Notes: generated by a model from the sequence alone, not told the origin. Shown: positions 1 through 9,905, counted from the stretch's first letter. The stretch: DNA of 64,000 bases from an uncultured Draconibacterium sp. (GCF_963677155.1 NZ_OY781884.1:1348001-1412000); one strand, 5' to 3'. Made by a program: numbers and translations.

Positions 1-1
1 C

Positions 2-160
2 ATTTCAAATATCACCGACATTCCTGAAGGGGTAAAAATTGAAAAACTGCCCGAAGAAACTCCAAGCTTCTTTAACCAACGCATGAGAGGTACTAAAAAG
101 ACCTGCAAATTCAGGATTACTTTAATGCCACATTCGTATCGGGTTTTTAAGAAAGATTGA
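2..160 (+). CDS. 3' end of an unidentified gene (partial)
   Basis: An open frame enters from the left edge and stops at TGA 158-160, giving 52 residues that end in MPHSYRVFKKD. It has no membrane segment. The fragment is too short for me to assign a family. The ending resembles the C-terminal beta-domain edge of some glycoside hydrolases, which is only a guess. It is on the + strand, upstream of and unrelated to the MFS remnant that follows. Confidence 0.5.
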   Translation: MSNITDIPEGVKIEKLPEETPSFFNQRMRGTKKTCKFRITLMPHSYRVFKKD

Positions 161-327
161 AGTTTCGCGTAAAAGTTCATTTTTAGATCAAAAGTCTACA
201 AAAAATTAATATTGGCAATAATGATGATTAATTAGATGCCAATACTGAAGCAATATTAACTAAACTAATCAAACTATTTAAGTCAAGTATTTTTTCTATG
301 CTTCTATAACTTCCTGTTTTCTATGTT

Positions 328-675
328 TTAAAACAAGTACAAAAAAGCCAGCAAAAGAAATGCGGTAAGAATGATAACATATTGGAGTATAGCTGTACCT
401 ACAACTAAATCATCGCCAAACATAGTAGTTTGCACATCATAAATTTTACCCAATACGGATTGAGTAATAGCTCCACCAAGGAAGCCAATTCCTCCCACAA
501 CGGCTAATCCCCAAGCCCCGCTTATTGGTCCTTTTTCGGCAACTACTCTCAACATATTCGGCAAAAAAATCCTATGCCCAGTGCAAAAACCGTGGCCGAT
601 GCAAATAACATTAGGGATTTCCCTACCATTTGTACGATTTTCTCCTACCTCGAAGTAGGTTTTCACCTGTAGCAT
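328..675 (-). pseudogene. MFS transporter remnant
   Basis: The 115-residue frame contains hydrophobic helices and the stretch GPISGAWGLAVVGGIGFLGG, typical of the later helices of sugar-type major facilitator transporters. MFS proteins usually have about 400-450 residues and 12 helices, and only about three helices remain here. The first 35 residues read like an out-of-frame join, so a frameshift is likely. Nothing upstream on the minus strand continues the protein. I interpret it as a decayed inner-membrane transporter. Confidence 0.55.
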
Positions 676-711
676 TTTATCTCACTCCAAGGTAATTTTG
701 TTTGAAACAAA

Positions 712-1473
712 ATGAGCAAAGAAATGAGTGTAAAACCTGGAAATAATCAACCTCCGATAATAATACTTGCTGATTTTTCGGATGGCAGCTGGTACGCCAC
801 TTCGTTTGCCATGCAATTTCTTTATAATAAGAATTCTCAGATGACAATTTTACAAACCTATCAAAATCCAGGTTGGGGGCACTTAATGATGCGCAAACTT
901 AGCCTTCATCTAAAAAAAATAACAACGAACGAACTACGAGCTTTAAAACACAGGTTACTAAAGCATTTTAATATTGAAGAAGAAAAAGTCAATACCCTTT
1001 CGATTGAAGGAGAACTCAATACTATCCTGAACTTTAAGCCAATTATTAACGGGCGACACAACCTTGTTTTGTCTACCCATAATTCTTTCGACGATTCGTG
1101 TAAAAGACAAAACGGATGCCTGGAAAAAATAATTGATACTGCAAAAAATCCTCTGTTCATTTTACCCGATACCTTTGAAGGCGAAACATCAAAAAGAATC
1201 CTGTTCGTGACACCTCCTGATAAAAAACCATCAGAACAACTGTGCAAACAGGTTTTTGAAATCTGCACACGAACACAATCAAACCTGGAATTACTGTTTA
1301 TGCAAAAAACACAAAATCAAAATGTGAGCGAGGATCTAAAATCATACTTCCACAAATATTTTGATGGGATAGATACAACAATAAATACTATTCAGCAAAA
1401 ATCAAAATGCAAAGGGATTAAGAATTACCTGAATCATACAACCTGCGATTTAATTGTAATTGAAAACGATTAG
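712..1473 (+). CDS. Universal stress protein family, tandem Usp-like domains
   Basis: The 253-residue product has no signal peptide. It has two Usp-like halves: residues 15-150, beginning with the hydrophobic strand PIIILADFSDGSWYAT, and roughly 160-253, beginning RILFVTPP and ending CDLIVIEND. Such cytoplasmic proteins act in stress and nucleotide sensing, but the ATP-binding G-x2-G-x9-G-S/T motif is not clearly visible, so this may be a non-ATP-binding member. The gene lies 30 bp before a second Usp gene, suggesting a two-gene operon. The ATG at 712 was chosen, with another in-frame ATG at 724. Confidence 0.65.
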   Translation: MSKEMSVKPGNNQPPIIILADFSDGSWYATSFAMQFLYNKNSQMTILQTYQNPGWGHLMMRKLSLHLKKITTNELRALKHRLLKHFNIEEEKVNTLSIEGELNTILNFKPIINGRHNLVLSTHNSFDDSCKRQNGCLEKIIDTAKNPLFILPDTFEGETSKRILFVTPPDKKPSEQLCKQVFEICTRTQSNLELLFMQKTQNQNVSEDLKSYFHKYFDGIDTTINTIQQKSKCKGIKNYLNHTTCDLIVIEND

Positions 1474-1503
1474 CCGAAAAATAGTCAACTAAAAACAACA
1501 GCA

Positions 1504-2373
1504 ATGAAACATAAAGATTACAGCATCTTGGCACTTATTTCGCCAAATAAAGAAGGAGAAACGGTTTTAAAAGAAGCATTGTACCTGCAAAATACGCTCC
1601 AGATAAAGCTGGTAATATTAAATGTTATAAAAGAGTCCGGTTTTTTTGAGCGAAACTTTCACCCCGAAGAAACTGAGTTAGCAATAAAAAATGCTAAACA
1701 AGAATTATCAAATTTTGTACGAAAAGTACTTGGTAAGGAAATACCAAAAAATATCATTACCTCAGTGCGAGCAGGTAATCCAGTGGAAGTATTACTGGAA
1801 AAATCGAAAACCGACAGACTGGAGTTTCTTCTGGTTGACAAAAGCGACAGTAATTATCCGGGAGCATTATCAAAAGAGGAAGTCGACAAGTTAATTAGCC
1901 TGTCGAAATGCCCGGTATTAACAGTACACAAAGATTTTGGGGTGCCGGAAATAAAGAATATTGCTATACCGATTGACATTACCCAATCAACAAAGAAAAG
2001 ACTGCTATGGGCTACTTTTTTAGCCAAAAAGCATGATGCAAAAATTACGGTTCTGTCGGCTTTAAAAGCAAATATTGATGTAAAAAAAAGCCTGGCCTTA
2101 AAAAATGCCCAAAAAATTCAACAGCTATTTCAGGATCAAAATATTGAATGTGATATAAAAATACTTAAAGTATACAATCAGGATTCTCACCAGGTCATTC
2201 TTAAATATATAAAAGAAGAAAATCCCGAGTTATTGATAATTCGTACACATCAGGAATCGATATTTTCGAATACAAACATCGGAAAATTTGTTTCTGAAAT
2301 CGTTCACGGAAGTCAACTACCCATATTTACGGTTAACTATACACCAAATCCTGTCGACTCACTTTTTCTGTGA
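1504..2373 (+). CDS. Universal stress protein UspA family, tandem domains
   Basis: The 289-residue cytoplasmic protein has two Usp folds, about residues 1-145 (YSILALISPNKEGETVLKEA) and 150-289 (IKNIAIPIDITQSTKKRLLW). The pattern of short strands ending in VLTVHK and LPIFTVNY is typical of the family. It forms a pair with the preceding Usp gene 30 bp upstream. About 290 bp downstream the ATPase operon starts from its own leader. A role in energy or stress adaptation is inferred from family and position only. Confidence 0.75.
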   Translation: MKHKDYSILALISPNKEGETVLKEALYLQNTLQIKLVILNVIKESGFFERNFHPEETELAIKNAKQELSNFVRKVLGKEIPKNIITSVRAGNPVEVLLEKSKTDRLEFLLVDKSDSNYPGALSKEEVDKLISLSKCPVLTVHKDFGVPEIKNIAIPIDITQSTKKRLLWATFLAKKHDAKITVLSALKANIDVKKSLALKNAQKIQQLFQDQNIECDIKILKVYNQDSHQVILKYIKEENPELLIIRTHQESIFSNTNIGKFVSEIVHGSQLPIFTVNYTPNPVDSLFL

Positions 2374-2663
2374 AAAACAAAGAAATATGTCCATATTTAG
2401 CCAACCAAATAGCTTTTTGAACGTTAACACTGTGGAACTTTTTATTTCATGTAATGATAGAGAAACCAGCATTCGAGAATGCTTCTGACGAGTGCTTTAT
2501 TTTTGAGATGAAAAAAGTACAAACAATCCAAAGTGTCATCTTGACAACATGGTATAAAACGTTAAGATTTATTAAAATATCACACAAATAAATATTCATA
2601 ACCTCGTCATGTTTATGAAACAAAGTATATTAAGAAAATTTTAGACAATCTATATAAAATAAC

Positions 2664-4436
2664 ATGAATAATAATACAACGAGAACAGGCAAACTCATAT
2701 CCATTCAGGATTCGCTGGTAAAAGCACGATTCTACGGAAATGTGATAATGGGTGAAACTGCCAATGTTATAGTAGATGGTAAATCATTACAAGCTGAAGT
2801 TCTAAAAATTGATCCTGATCCGAAAAATGCGGATGCCGGGATTGTTGAAATGCAGGTTTTTGAGGATTTAACCGGAGCTCAAATTGGCGATCAAGTTGAA
2901 TTTTCCGGGAAGTCCTTATCGGTGCTTCTGGGGCCGGGACTACTAACCAGTATCTGGGACGGCCTTCAAAACCCTTTATACAAATTAGGGGAACAAGATC
3001 CATACCTGGTTCCCGGAATGAAGGCTCCGGCTTTGGATGAAGAAAAACTGTGGGAATTTACACCTACGGTTTCGGTTGGCGACAGCGTAAAGGGTGGCAA
3101 TGCCATTGGTACCGTTCCTGAAGGACGCCTAACACACAGCGTCTTAGTGCCATTTAATTTTGGGAAATGCACAGTGGAAAGCATTATCGAAAAAAGTGAG
3201 GTTAATATTACCGAAACGGTTGCAGTTATTTCCGACAGTCAAAACGTAAAACACGAGTTAAAACTAGCATTTCGTTGGGCAGTAAAATCGCCTATTCCGT
3301 TTAAGGAACGTGCCATTCCGAGCAAACCCATTTCAACCGGAGTACGTGTGATTGATTTGCTCGCTCCTGTTAGTTATGGCGGAACAGTTGGAAACCCCGG
3401 TCCTTTTGGTGCTGGGAAAACCGTATTGCAGCACTCGTTGTGCAAATATGCCTTGGCCGATATTATTATTATGGCAGCCTGTGGCGAACGCGCCGGAGAG
3501 GCTGTTGAGGTGTTTAAAGATTTTGCGGAATTAGAAGATCCCTCAACCGGCGATTCACTAATGAACCGTATGTGTATTTTTGGAAACACCAGTTCGATGC
3601 CTGTTGCTGCGCGTGAGGCCAGTGTATTTATTGCATTAACCGTGGGCGAATATTACCGCTACCAGGGATATAATGTGGTGCTTTTGGCAGACTCAACTTC
3701 GCGTTGGGCACAAGCACTTCGCGAGCGTAGTGGTCGCCAGGGCGATATTCCCGGTCCGGAGGCATTCCCGATGGATATCCCCGATCAAATTAAAGGAATG
3801 TACCAGCGCGCCGGTGCCGATCAGGGCACAGGTGGTTCGCTAACTTTTATTGGAACAGTATCGCCGGCTGGTGGTAACTTCCAAGAGCCGGTAACGCAGG
3901 CAACAATGGATTCAACCGGTGGCTTCTGGGGCTTATCGCAAGACCGTGCGGATGCAAAAAAATACCCGGCCATCGACCCACTGGCTTACACTTCGTCGGT
4001 ATACGACAGTTTTATTTCGTGGAACGACCGCAATAAAATGATTCAAACACTATCCGATTCAAATGGTATCGACCAAACCATCAGTACAATTGGGTTAAAA
4101 AAGGTTCCGGTGGAAAAATATGTGCTTTATCAGAAAGGTCTCACCATCGATTTTTGTGTGATGCAGCAAAATGCTTTCCACAAACTGGATGCGTGTACCC
4201 GACCTGAACGCCTTATTGTTATTAACGAAGCAGTTCAGAAACTTATCGACAGCACCATCGATTTTGTCCAGGAAGACAAGGAAGATGAAGAAGTAAAACA
4301 AATGATAAAAGCAAAATTTGATGAACTGCGCCAGTGGTGGAAAGACTGGAACACCTCTGCTCAAACAATTGACGAGATGGCCGTTCTTCCGAAGAAAGTT
4401 GAACAATTTATTTTACAAGAAGAGTACACACTATGA
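2664..4436 (+). CDS. ntpA: V/A-type ATPase catalytic subunit A
   Basis: The 590-residue protein is the nucleotide-hydrolysing subunit of the peripheral V1/A1 head. A P-loop GPFGAGKT lies near residue 246, and the catalytic region CGERAGEAVE and the ADSTSRWAQALRE stretch follow. The non-homologous region between the N-terminal barrel and the P-loop, which separates V/A subunit A from F-type beta, is present. Its length matches the family. It is first in a tight operon A-B-E-DUF2764-D-I-K, and its stop overlaps the start of subunit B by 4 bp. The 290-bp leader upstream probably holds the promoter. Confidence 0.97.
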   Translation: MNNNTTRTGKLISIQDSLVKARFYGNVIMGETANVIVDGKSLQAEVLKIDPDPKNADAGIVEMQVFEDLTGAQIGDQVEFSGKSLSVLLGPGLLTSIWDGLQNPLYKLGEQDPYLVPGMKAPALDEEKLWEFTPTVSVGDSVKGGNAIGTVPEGRLTHSVLVPFNFGKCTVESIIEKSEVNITETVAVISDSQNVKHELKLAFRWAVKSPIPFKERAIPSKPISTGVRVIDLLAPVSYGGTVGNPGPFGAGKTVLQHSLCKYALADIIIMAACGERAGEAVEVFKDFAELEDPSTGDSLMNRMCIFGNTSSMPVAAREASVFIALTVGEYYRYQGYNVVLLADSTSRWAQALRERSGRQGDIPGPEAFPMDIPDQIKGMYQRAGADQGTGGSLTFIGTVSPAGGNFQEPVTQATMDSTGGFWGLSQDRADAKKYPAIDPLAYTSSVYDSFISWNDRNKMIQTLSDSNGIDQTISTIGLKKVPVEKYVLYQKGLTIDFCVMQQNAFHKLDACTRPERLIVINEAVQKLIDSTIDFVQEDKEDEEVKQMIKAKFDELRQWWKDWNTSAQTIDEMAVLPKKVEQFILQEEYTL

Positions 4437-5737
4437 TACGAAAAGAAATAAATAGAATTAGCGAAGTTGGTAAAGCACTTATTTCGGTTGAAGGAAATCC
4501 GGGTGTGGCACTTAACCACGTTGTAGAATTGCTGGAAGCCGAAACCAACCAAAGCCTTTCGTTTGCCAAAGCAATTAATATTAGTGAAGATTCAACGCGT
4601 TTCCAGGTATTTAACGGAACGCAGGGTTTAAGCACACAAACAAAAATACGCATGCACGAGGTTCCGCTTTCGGCAGGTTTCTCGTACAACATGTTGGGCC
4701 GTAGTTTCGATGGAATTGGCGACGTAGCCGACGGCGGTCCCGAAATTATTTTCGAGAAACAAATTTCAACACGATTAGACACGTTGAATCCTACGGTTCG
4801 TTTGGTACCGAAGCAACCATTGTGGACAGGTATCCCAATGATCGATGTTTTTAATACGCTGGTAAAATCGCAAAAGATTCCAATTTTTGCCGGCCCTACC
4901 GAGCCATACAACCGTTTGCTTTCGCAGATTGCACAAGGTGCACAGGCCGATGTAATTATTTTTGCCGGTATTGGGTTGAAATTCGATGAGTACCACTACT
5001 TCAAGGAACAATTATCCCAATCGGGGAATATCGATAAAACGATCATGTTTACCCACCTTGCCGGCGACTCGCAGATTAAAGGTTTAATGTTACCCGATGT
5101 AGCATTAAGTGTTTCGCGCGAATTTGCCGATCAGGGAAAAGATGTATTGGTATTGCTAACCGACATGACCAACTGGTCGAATATTTTACGTAACGTGGCC
5201 AACTATCAGGATCAGATTCCTTCGTTACAAGGTTATCCTGGTTCGTTGTATTCCGAACTGGCTAAACGTTACGAAGTTGCTGCCGACATTGAAGGAGCAG
5301 GTTCGATAACCATTATCGGGGCAACAACGCTTGAGTCACTCGAAGATCCGGTTCCGGATAACACCGGTTACATTACCGAGGGACAGTTTTTCCTTGACAA
5401 CGGTAAGCTAAAACTAGCACGTTCGCTATCGCGCTTAAAACAGCAGGTTAACGGCAATACCAGAAACGACCACCGCCCGATAATGACAGTGATGGCATCG
5501 TTACTTGCCGATGCTGAAAAAGCCTACGAGGCAGCTGAAGTTGGTGCTGCAAACGATACATTCTCTCAAAAATTACTGCGGTATCGCCAAGATTTTATCG
5601 CAAATATGGAGGAACCATTCGGCGAATCCATTGAATTGGAAGCCGCATTAGACAAATGCTGGGATATTTTAAAACGACATTTTGAGCCAACTGAAACCGG
5701 GTTGAGTAAAAAACTGATCGAAGAATATTGGAACTAA
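4433..5737 (+). CDS. ntpB: V/A-type ATPase regulatory subunit B
   Basis: The 434-residue protein alternates with subunit A in the A3B3 head and binds nucleotide without a classical P-loop. The family signatures IFAGPTEPYNRLLSQIA and LTDMTNWSNILRNVA are present. It starts at an ATG overlapping the subunit A stop (ATGA), which indicates translational coupling. Length and motifs are normal, and the next gene starts 17 bp downstream. Confidence 0.97.
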   Translation: MIRKEINRISEVGKALISVEGNPGVALNHVVELLEAETNQSLSFAKAINISEDSTRFQVFNGTQGLSTQTKIRMHEVPLSAGFSYNMLGRSFDGIGDVADGGPEIIFEKQISTRLDTLNPTVRLVPKQPLWTGIPMIDVFNTLVKSQKIPIFAGPTEPYNRLLSQIAQGAQADVIIFAGIGLKFDEYHYFKEQLSQSGNIDKTIMFTHLAGDSQIKGLMLPDVALSVSREFADQGKDVLVLLTDMTNWSNILRNVANYQDQIPSLQGYPGSLYSELAKRYEVAADIEGAGSITIIGATTLESLEDPVPDNTGYITEGQFFLDNGKLKLARSLSRLKQQVNGNTRNDHRPIMTVMASLLADAEKAYEAAEVGAANDTFSQKLLRYRQDFIANMEEPFGESIELEAALDKCWDILKRHFEPTETGLSKKLIEEYWN

Positions 5738-5754
5738 CTACTAAACAGAAAAAA

Positions 5755-6360
5755 ATGACAAAAAATAAAGAAAATCTGGAAGGAATCGTTTCCAAACTAA
5801 AAGAGCAGGGAGTTGATGCCGGCGAAGCAGAGAAGCAACGCATAATTGAAAACGCCAAGCAAGAAGCCGAGAAACTGATTACTGAAGCAAAAGCTACCAG
5901 CAAAAAAATTGTTGAAGAAGCTGAAACTAAAGCGTCGCAAACCGAAAAAAATGCACAAAAAGCAATAGCACAGGCTTCGCGTGATATGGTTGAAGCCACA
6001 AAAATAAGCATTTTAAACCACCTTAAAACAGTGTTTGGAAAGCAGTGCGACACCTTATTCCGCCAGGAAGAATACCTGAAAGAATTATTAAAAGTTGTGA
6101 TCGATTCTATTCCCGGGAAAAAATCAATAAAAATATCGCCGGAGCTACATAAAAAAATGGAAGCATTTTTACTAAAAGAATCACTTCAGGAAGAGGTAAA
6201 CTTAAAGCCTCTTTCAACCAGCGAGGCGAAAATAAAAGTAGAATCGACCGAAAAAGACGGAATTAGTTTTGTTGTGAACTCGGAAGAAATTGAGAGCGGT
6301 TTATTTTCGTTACTCAACAAGGATTTGGTTGATAGAATCATTAAAAGTCAGGAGGATTAA
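5755..6360 (+). CDS. ntpE: V/A-type ATPase peripheral stalk subunit E
   Basis: The 201-residue protein is rich in Lys, Glu and Ala. A long N-terminal coiled coil (about residues 15-95) is followed by a compact C-terminal domain, the layout of subunit E, which links the head to subunit I as stator. A TTG start at 5728 would add nine residues inside the end of subunit B. The ATG at 5755 is preferred because it avoids that overlap. It lies between subunit B and the DUF2764 gene, 2 bp from the latter. No separate subunit G (H) gene is seen. Confidence 0.85.
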   Translation: MTKNKENLEGIVSKLKEQGVDAGEAEKQRIIENAKQEAEKLITEAKATSKKIVEEAETKASQTEKNAQKAIAQASRDMVEATKISILNHLKTVFGKQCDTLFRQEEYLKELLKVVIDSIPGKKSIKISPELHKKMEAFLLKESLQEEVNLKPLSTSEAKIKVESTEKDGISFVVNSEEIESGLFSLLNKDLVDRIIKSQED

Positions 6361-6362
6361 AT

Positions 6363-6860
6363 ATGTCAAACATGGTTTATCTTATGACCAGTTTGCCATC
6401 GTTGTCCCTGGGAGAAGCACCTCCGATAACAATTGATGAATTTAACGATGACGCAAAACGCCAATTGTCTTCCCGACATTTTAAGGCACTGCAATCGGTT
6501 GACATTCAAAAATTAGAATCGAAAGTTGGGGTAAAAAGTGTTTCCTCGCTAATAAATAGTATCAAGGAAGATCTTTCTGAAGTTAGAGAAGCCAAAAAGC
6601 AAAACCGTCAGGCGAAGCCGGAACGAATGCCCAATTCATTACTGAAGGGAAATCCAATGGAGCGCGAGATGAATATTTTGCACTGGCAATGGGAAGAATT
6701 GCAGGATATAGAGGCCGGAAAAACATTCACTTTAACCGAAGTCTTGGTGTATAAATTAAAACTTCAACTGGTAGAAAGAATAAATTCCTTTAATAAAAAC
6801 AAAGGTGCTGAAATATTAGCATCGGTGGTAAATCCGGGGAAAAATAAGGAGGACAATTAA
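6363..6860 (+). CDS. DUF2764 family ATPase-associated protein
   Basis: The 165-residue protein begins with the characteristic N-terminus MSNMVYLMTSLPSLSLGE, followed by helical charged sequence, as in DUF2764 proteins found in V-ATPase operons of Bacteroidota. Family members I know of are usually longer, so this looks like a short form. A role as stand-in for the missing subunit C, the socket between rotor and ring, is often proposed but is inference here. The gene ends with its stop overlapping the start of subunit D. Confidence 0.75.
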   Translation: MSNMVYLMTSLPSLSLGEAPPITIDEFNDDAKRQLSSRHFKALQSVDIQKLESKVGVKSVSSLINSIKEDLSEVREAKKQNRQAKPERMPNSLLKGNPMEREMNILHWQWEELQDIEAGKTFTLTEVLVYKLKLQLVERINSFNKNKGAEILASVVNPGKNKEDN

Positions 6861-7468
6861 TGGCAGGTATAAAAATAAAATATACAAAAACCGAACGGGC
6901 CCGACAGAAAAAAATTCTGAAGGTATCGGAAAGGATGCTGCCGTTGTTTGAAGCGATGGAAAAATCATTGATGGCAACGATAAATACCATCGCTGAACGG
7001 ATTGAGCAAATTCGGGAAGAAATTGAAAAGAACCGCAAAGTCGCAGAACCATGGACGGCTGTGATGAGCGACTCGTGGGTGGATATCAACGATTATATTT
7101 CGGTAAATAAAGTGATTACCAAAACCATCGATGTAGCCGGCGTTCGTGTTAAGCAATTTGTTAAGGTTGACTTTAACGTAATGCCCATTAACGAGAATAC
7201 GCCTTTGTGGGTAGACGATGCTATTGAACTGATGCAGGCACAATTGCAACTGATGGCCGAAATCGAGTGTTTAAAAGAACAAATCGATCTTTTGGAGGAA
7301 GAGTTGTTGGATGTACGCGCACGGGTAAAACTGTTTGAAAATCGTCGGATTCCGAATGCAAAACTGGCTATTCGTAAAATCGGACAAAAGTTACAGGACG
7401 ACGAACGCCTTACAATTGCAACAGCAAAGGTGGTAAAAACAAGCAAACAAAAGGAGGCTAGCTTATGA
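6860..7468 (+). CDS. ntpD: V/A-type ATPase central stalk subunit D
   Basis: The 202-residue, largely alpha-helical protein has long N- and C-terminal helices (residues about 5-60 and 125-200) that pair as the rotor coiled coil inside the A3B3 head. The C-terminal stretch VRARVKLFENRRIPNAKLAI is typical of subunit D. It overlaps the preceding stop by one base and the following subunit I start by 4 bp. A separate subunit F gene, the usual partner of D, is not seen in this operon. Confidence 0.9.
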   Translation: MAGIKIKYTKTERARQKKILKVSERMLPLFEAMEKSLMATINTIAERIEQIREEIEKNRKVAEPWTAVMSDSWVDINDYISVNKVITKTIDVAGVRVKQFVKVDFNVMPINENTPLWVDDAIELMQAQLQLMAEIECLKEQIDLLEEELLDVRARVKLFENRRIPNAKLAIRKIGQKLQDDERLTIATAKVVKTSKQKEASL

Positions 7469-9297
7469 TAGCAGAAATGAAGAAATTATTGCTGTTTATG
7501 CCCGACTCCGCCAATGATATTGATGCCGAGCTTACCGTTTTAGGAGAGCTTGGAGTACTACACATTACGCCTTTACAACCGGCAAAGCACGAATCGATTG
7601 AGCGGGTTGCTGCCCGAATAAAACAGCTAAAAAAAGCCATAAAGGTTCTTAACCAATTCGATGACGAGCAATATTCCAGCCCCATAGATGATGAAATTCC
7701 GGATTATTCAAAAATAGAACGGGGAGCAGTTTTTCTTATGGAAAAAGTGTTGGATGCCGAAAGCCATCAGCAAGAACTGGAAGATGTTAAGCTCAAATCA
7801 ACCAACGACATAAAGTGGTTCGAAAATTGGGGAAACATTACACTAAAAGACGTTAACGATCTCAACGCAAAAGGAATTTGGATAAAAACCTACCTTCTTG
7901 GCGATAAAGAGCTAAAACAAGTTGCTGATCGAAACGATATTCAGGTAATTGGCAAACTCTCAGAACTGAACCAGGTTATTTTATTAACCAAAGATGCCGA
8001 CGAACGATTGCTGGATATGGAAGAGCTTCCTTTTCCGCAACAGGAACTTGAAAATGCAAAAGAACTATTAGCTGCAACCAATAAGGAGCTAGAAGATAAC
8101 AAGAAGTTTTTACTTCAGTTACGCAAACAGAAAGCGGTACTGGAAGACGGCTTAAAAGAACGCTTGCGTCGTTTTGATGTTCGTAATATTCAATTTGAAG
8201 GGTTGGCAATTGATAAACACGTTCGTTTTTGGAAAGGTTTTATTCCGATAGAGTATGTTGATCAGTTTATTGAAACAGCGGAAGAACGTCAATGGGGATA
8301 TGTAATAGAGGATCCTTTGCCGGAAGAAATGGAAGAGGTCCCTACCCTGGTACGAACGCCAAAATGGGCACAGCGCATTCAACCCGTAATGGATTTTATG
8401 GGACTAATTCCCGGCTATGAAGAGCTGGATGTTTCCCGGGTGTTTATGGTATTTTTTACCTTCTTTACCGGAATTCTTGTGGGCGATGCCGGATACGGAC
8501 TGATATTTCTACTGATAACCATTTTGGCACACCGAAAGAAAAAATTCGCCAAACAAATTGAGTTTGGGCTGATCTATACACTTTCTGTGTCGATAATGTT
8601 TTGGGGGATATTAACCGGAACCTATTTCGGATCGGAAACAATTGCTGAATTACCAATACTAAGCAACTTAAAAATTGAGGCATTGGCCAGCTTTGGCGGC
8701 GATAACCTGATTGTACAAAAAGTGATGTTCCTGATTGGGGCAGTTCACCTTACGGTTGGGCATCTGCAGGTTGCATGGAAATTTAACAACAACGTAAGGG
8801 CTATTGCCCAGTTCGGATGGATAGCAATCATATGGGGCTTGTTCCTTATCGTAAATCAAATGGTACTGGGAATTGAAGCACCGGCATTAATGGTTTGGCT
8901 CTTTATTGGAGGCGCATTGCTTGTAGCTTTATTCTCGAAACCAGGGCCTAACTTGTTTAAAGGCATACTTTCATCAATCGGGAATTTACCACTGAGCATA
9001 ATCAACGGTTTTTCTGATATTATTTCGTACATACGTCTTTATGCAGTAGGTCTGTCAACCGTATTAATGGCGGCAAGTTTTAACCAGATGGCTATTGGCG
9101 ATGGCATAACCACAGTGGTTTCCGGAGTTGGAGCAGTGCTGGTTTTAATATTAGGACACGGATTAAATATGATTCTGGCAGCAATGGCAGTACTGGTTCA
9201 TGGTGTTCGATTAAATATGCTCGAATATGCCGGCCACGCCGAAGTTGAATTTGCAGGAAATGAATATAAACCCTTCAATTTGAGGGACAACAAATAA
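7465..9297 (+). CDS. ntpI: V/A-type ATPase membrane subunit I (subunit a)
   Basis: The 610-residue protein has a cytoplasmic N-terminal half (about 1-320) with coiled-coil stalk-binding segments. The C-terminal half has about seven to eight membrane helices, including FTGILVGDAGYGLIFLLITI and the helix around DIISYIRLYAVGLSTVLMAA, whose Arg lies in the ion channel. This subunit forms the ion half-channels against the K ring. It is translationally coupled to subunit D and followed 24 bp later by subunit K. Confidence 0.95.
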   Translation: MIAEMKKLLLFMPDSANDIDAELTVLGELGVLHITPLQPAKHESIERVAARIKQLKKAIKVLNQFDDEQYSSPIDDEIPDYSKIERGAVFLMEKVLDAESHQQELEDVKLKSTNDIKWFENWGNITLKDVNDLNAKGIWIKTYLLGDKELKQVADRNDIQVIGKLSELNQVILLTKDADERLLDMEELPFPQQELENAKELLAATNKELEDNKKFLLQLRKQKAVLEDGLKERLRRFDVRNIQFEGLAIDKHVRFWKGFIPIEYVDQFIETAEERQWGYVIEDPLPEEMEEVPTLVRTPKWAQRIQPVMDFMGLIPGYEELDVSRVFMVFFTFFTGILVGDAGYGLIFLLITILAHRKKKFAKQIEFGLIYTLSVSIMFWGILTGTYFGSETIAELPILSNLKIEALASFGGDNLIVQKVMFLIGAVHLTVGHLQVAWKFNNNVRAIAQFGWIAIIWGLFLIVNQMVLGIEAPALMVWLFIGGALLVALFSKPGPNLFKGILSSIGNLPLSIINGFSDIISYIRLYAVGLSTVLMAASFNQMAIGDGITTVVSGVGAVLVLILGHGLNMILAAMAVLVHGVRLNMLEYAGHAEVEFAGNEYKPFNLRDNK

Positions 9298-9321
9298 TAA
9301 AATTTTTAAAAGAGTATAAAA

Positions 9322-9792
9322 ATGACTTTAACAACAATTTTAGCAACAACAGTTACAGGCTTTGGCGGACACGCTATTGCTCTGGGTATTGCAGGTGTAG
9401 GTTCGGCAATAGGAACCGGTATTGCAGGCATGGGAGCTTTAGGGCTTTGGAAACAATCGATTAAAGAAAAGAAAAAACTTCCTTCACTGGCATTAGCAAT
9501 GGTAGGTATGCCATTGAGCCAGGTAATTTATGGTATGATTTTCATGAATTCAATGATTGGCGCCAACCTTAGCCCCGAAAGTTATACCAACCAGATGATT
9601 TGGGCATTTTTTGTAGGTATCGCCATTGCCGCCTCAGCAATTATGCAGGGACGTGTTGGTGCTGCTGCCTGTGCCAACTTAGCTGTTGACGATAAACAAG
9701 GTTCGGGTATGTACATTGCCGCCATGGGTATTATCGAAACGGTTGCACTTCTTGCCATGGTATTTGGTATGGGAGGCATTCCAAGCGCTTAA
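9322..9792 (+). CDS. ntpK: V/A-type ATPase proteolipid subunit K, sodium-type ligands
   Basis: The 156-residue protein has four membrane helices, a double-hairpin rotor ring subunit. In Enterococcus NtpK, sodium is held by Leu61, Thr64, Gln65, Gln110 and Glu139. Here the equivalent places read PLSQ (Ser66, Gln67) in helix 2, IMQG (Gln109) in helix 3 and IIETV (Glu139) in helix 4. The Gln-Gln-Glu set with a hydroxyl residue favours sodium rather than proton coupling, which is inference from family knowledge. It is the last gene of the operon, followed by a terminator-like hairpin at 9818. Confidence 0.93.
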   Translation: MTLTTILATTVTGFGGHAIALGIAGVGSAIGTGIAGMGALGLWKQSIKEKKKLPSLALAMVGMPLSQVIYGMIFMNSMIGANLSPESYTNQMIWAFFVGIAIAASAIMQGRVGAAACANLAVDDKQGSGMYIAAMGIIETVALLAMVFGMGGIPSA

Positions 9793-9817
9793 AAAGCTAA
9801 ATTTCATTAAGAAATAT

Positions 9818-9843
9818 ATCCCCCGCCCAAAATGGTGGGGGAT
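9818..9843 (+). terminator. Hairpin after the ATPase operon
   Basis: A 10-bp stem (9818-9827 with 9834-9843, one G-T pair) encloses a 6-base loop 26 bp after the ntpK stop. The following U-tract is poor, so termination may be weak or the hairpin may mainly protect the mRNA end. Confidence 0.6.
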
Positions 9844-9905
9844 TTAAATTCCAAAATGTAAATACAATTGAATATCTTTAACCAGGAAATCATTGAATTT
9901 ACACA

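Noticed and set aside
4408-4911. 167-residue minus ORF over the ntpA/ntpB junction
   Set aside because: Shadow of ntpB on the opposite strand. The + strand genes are conserved and coupled.
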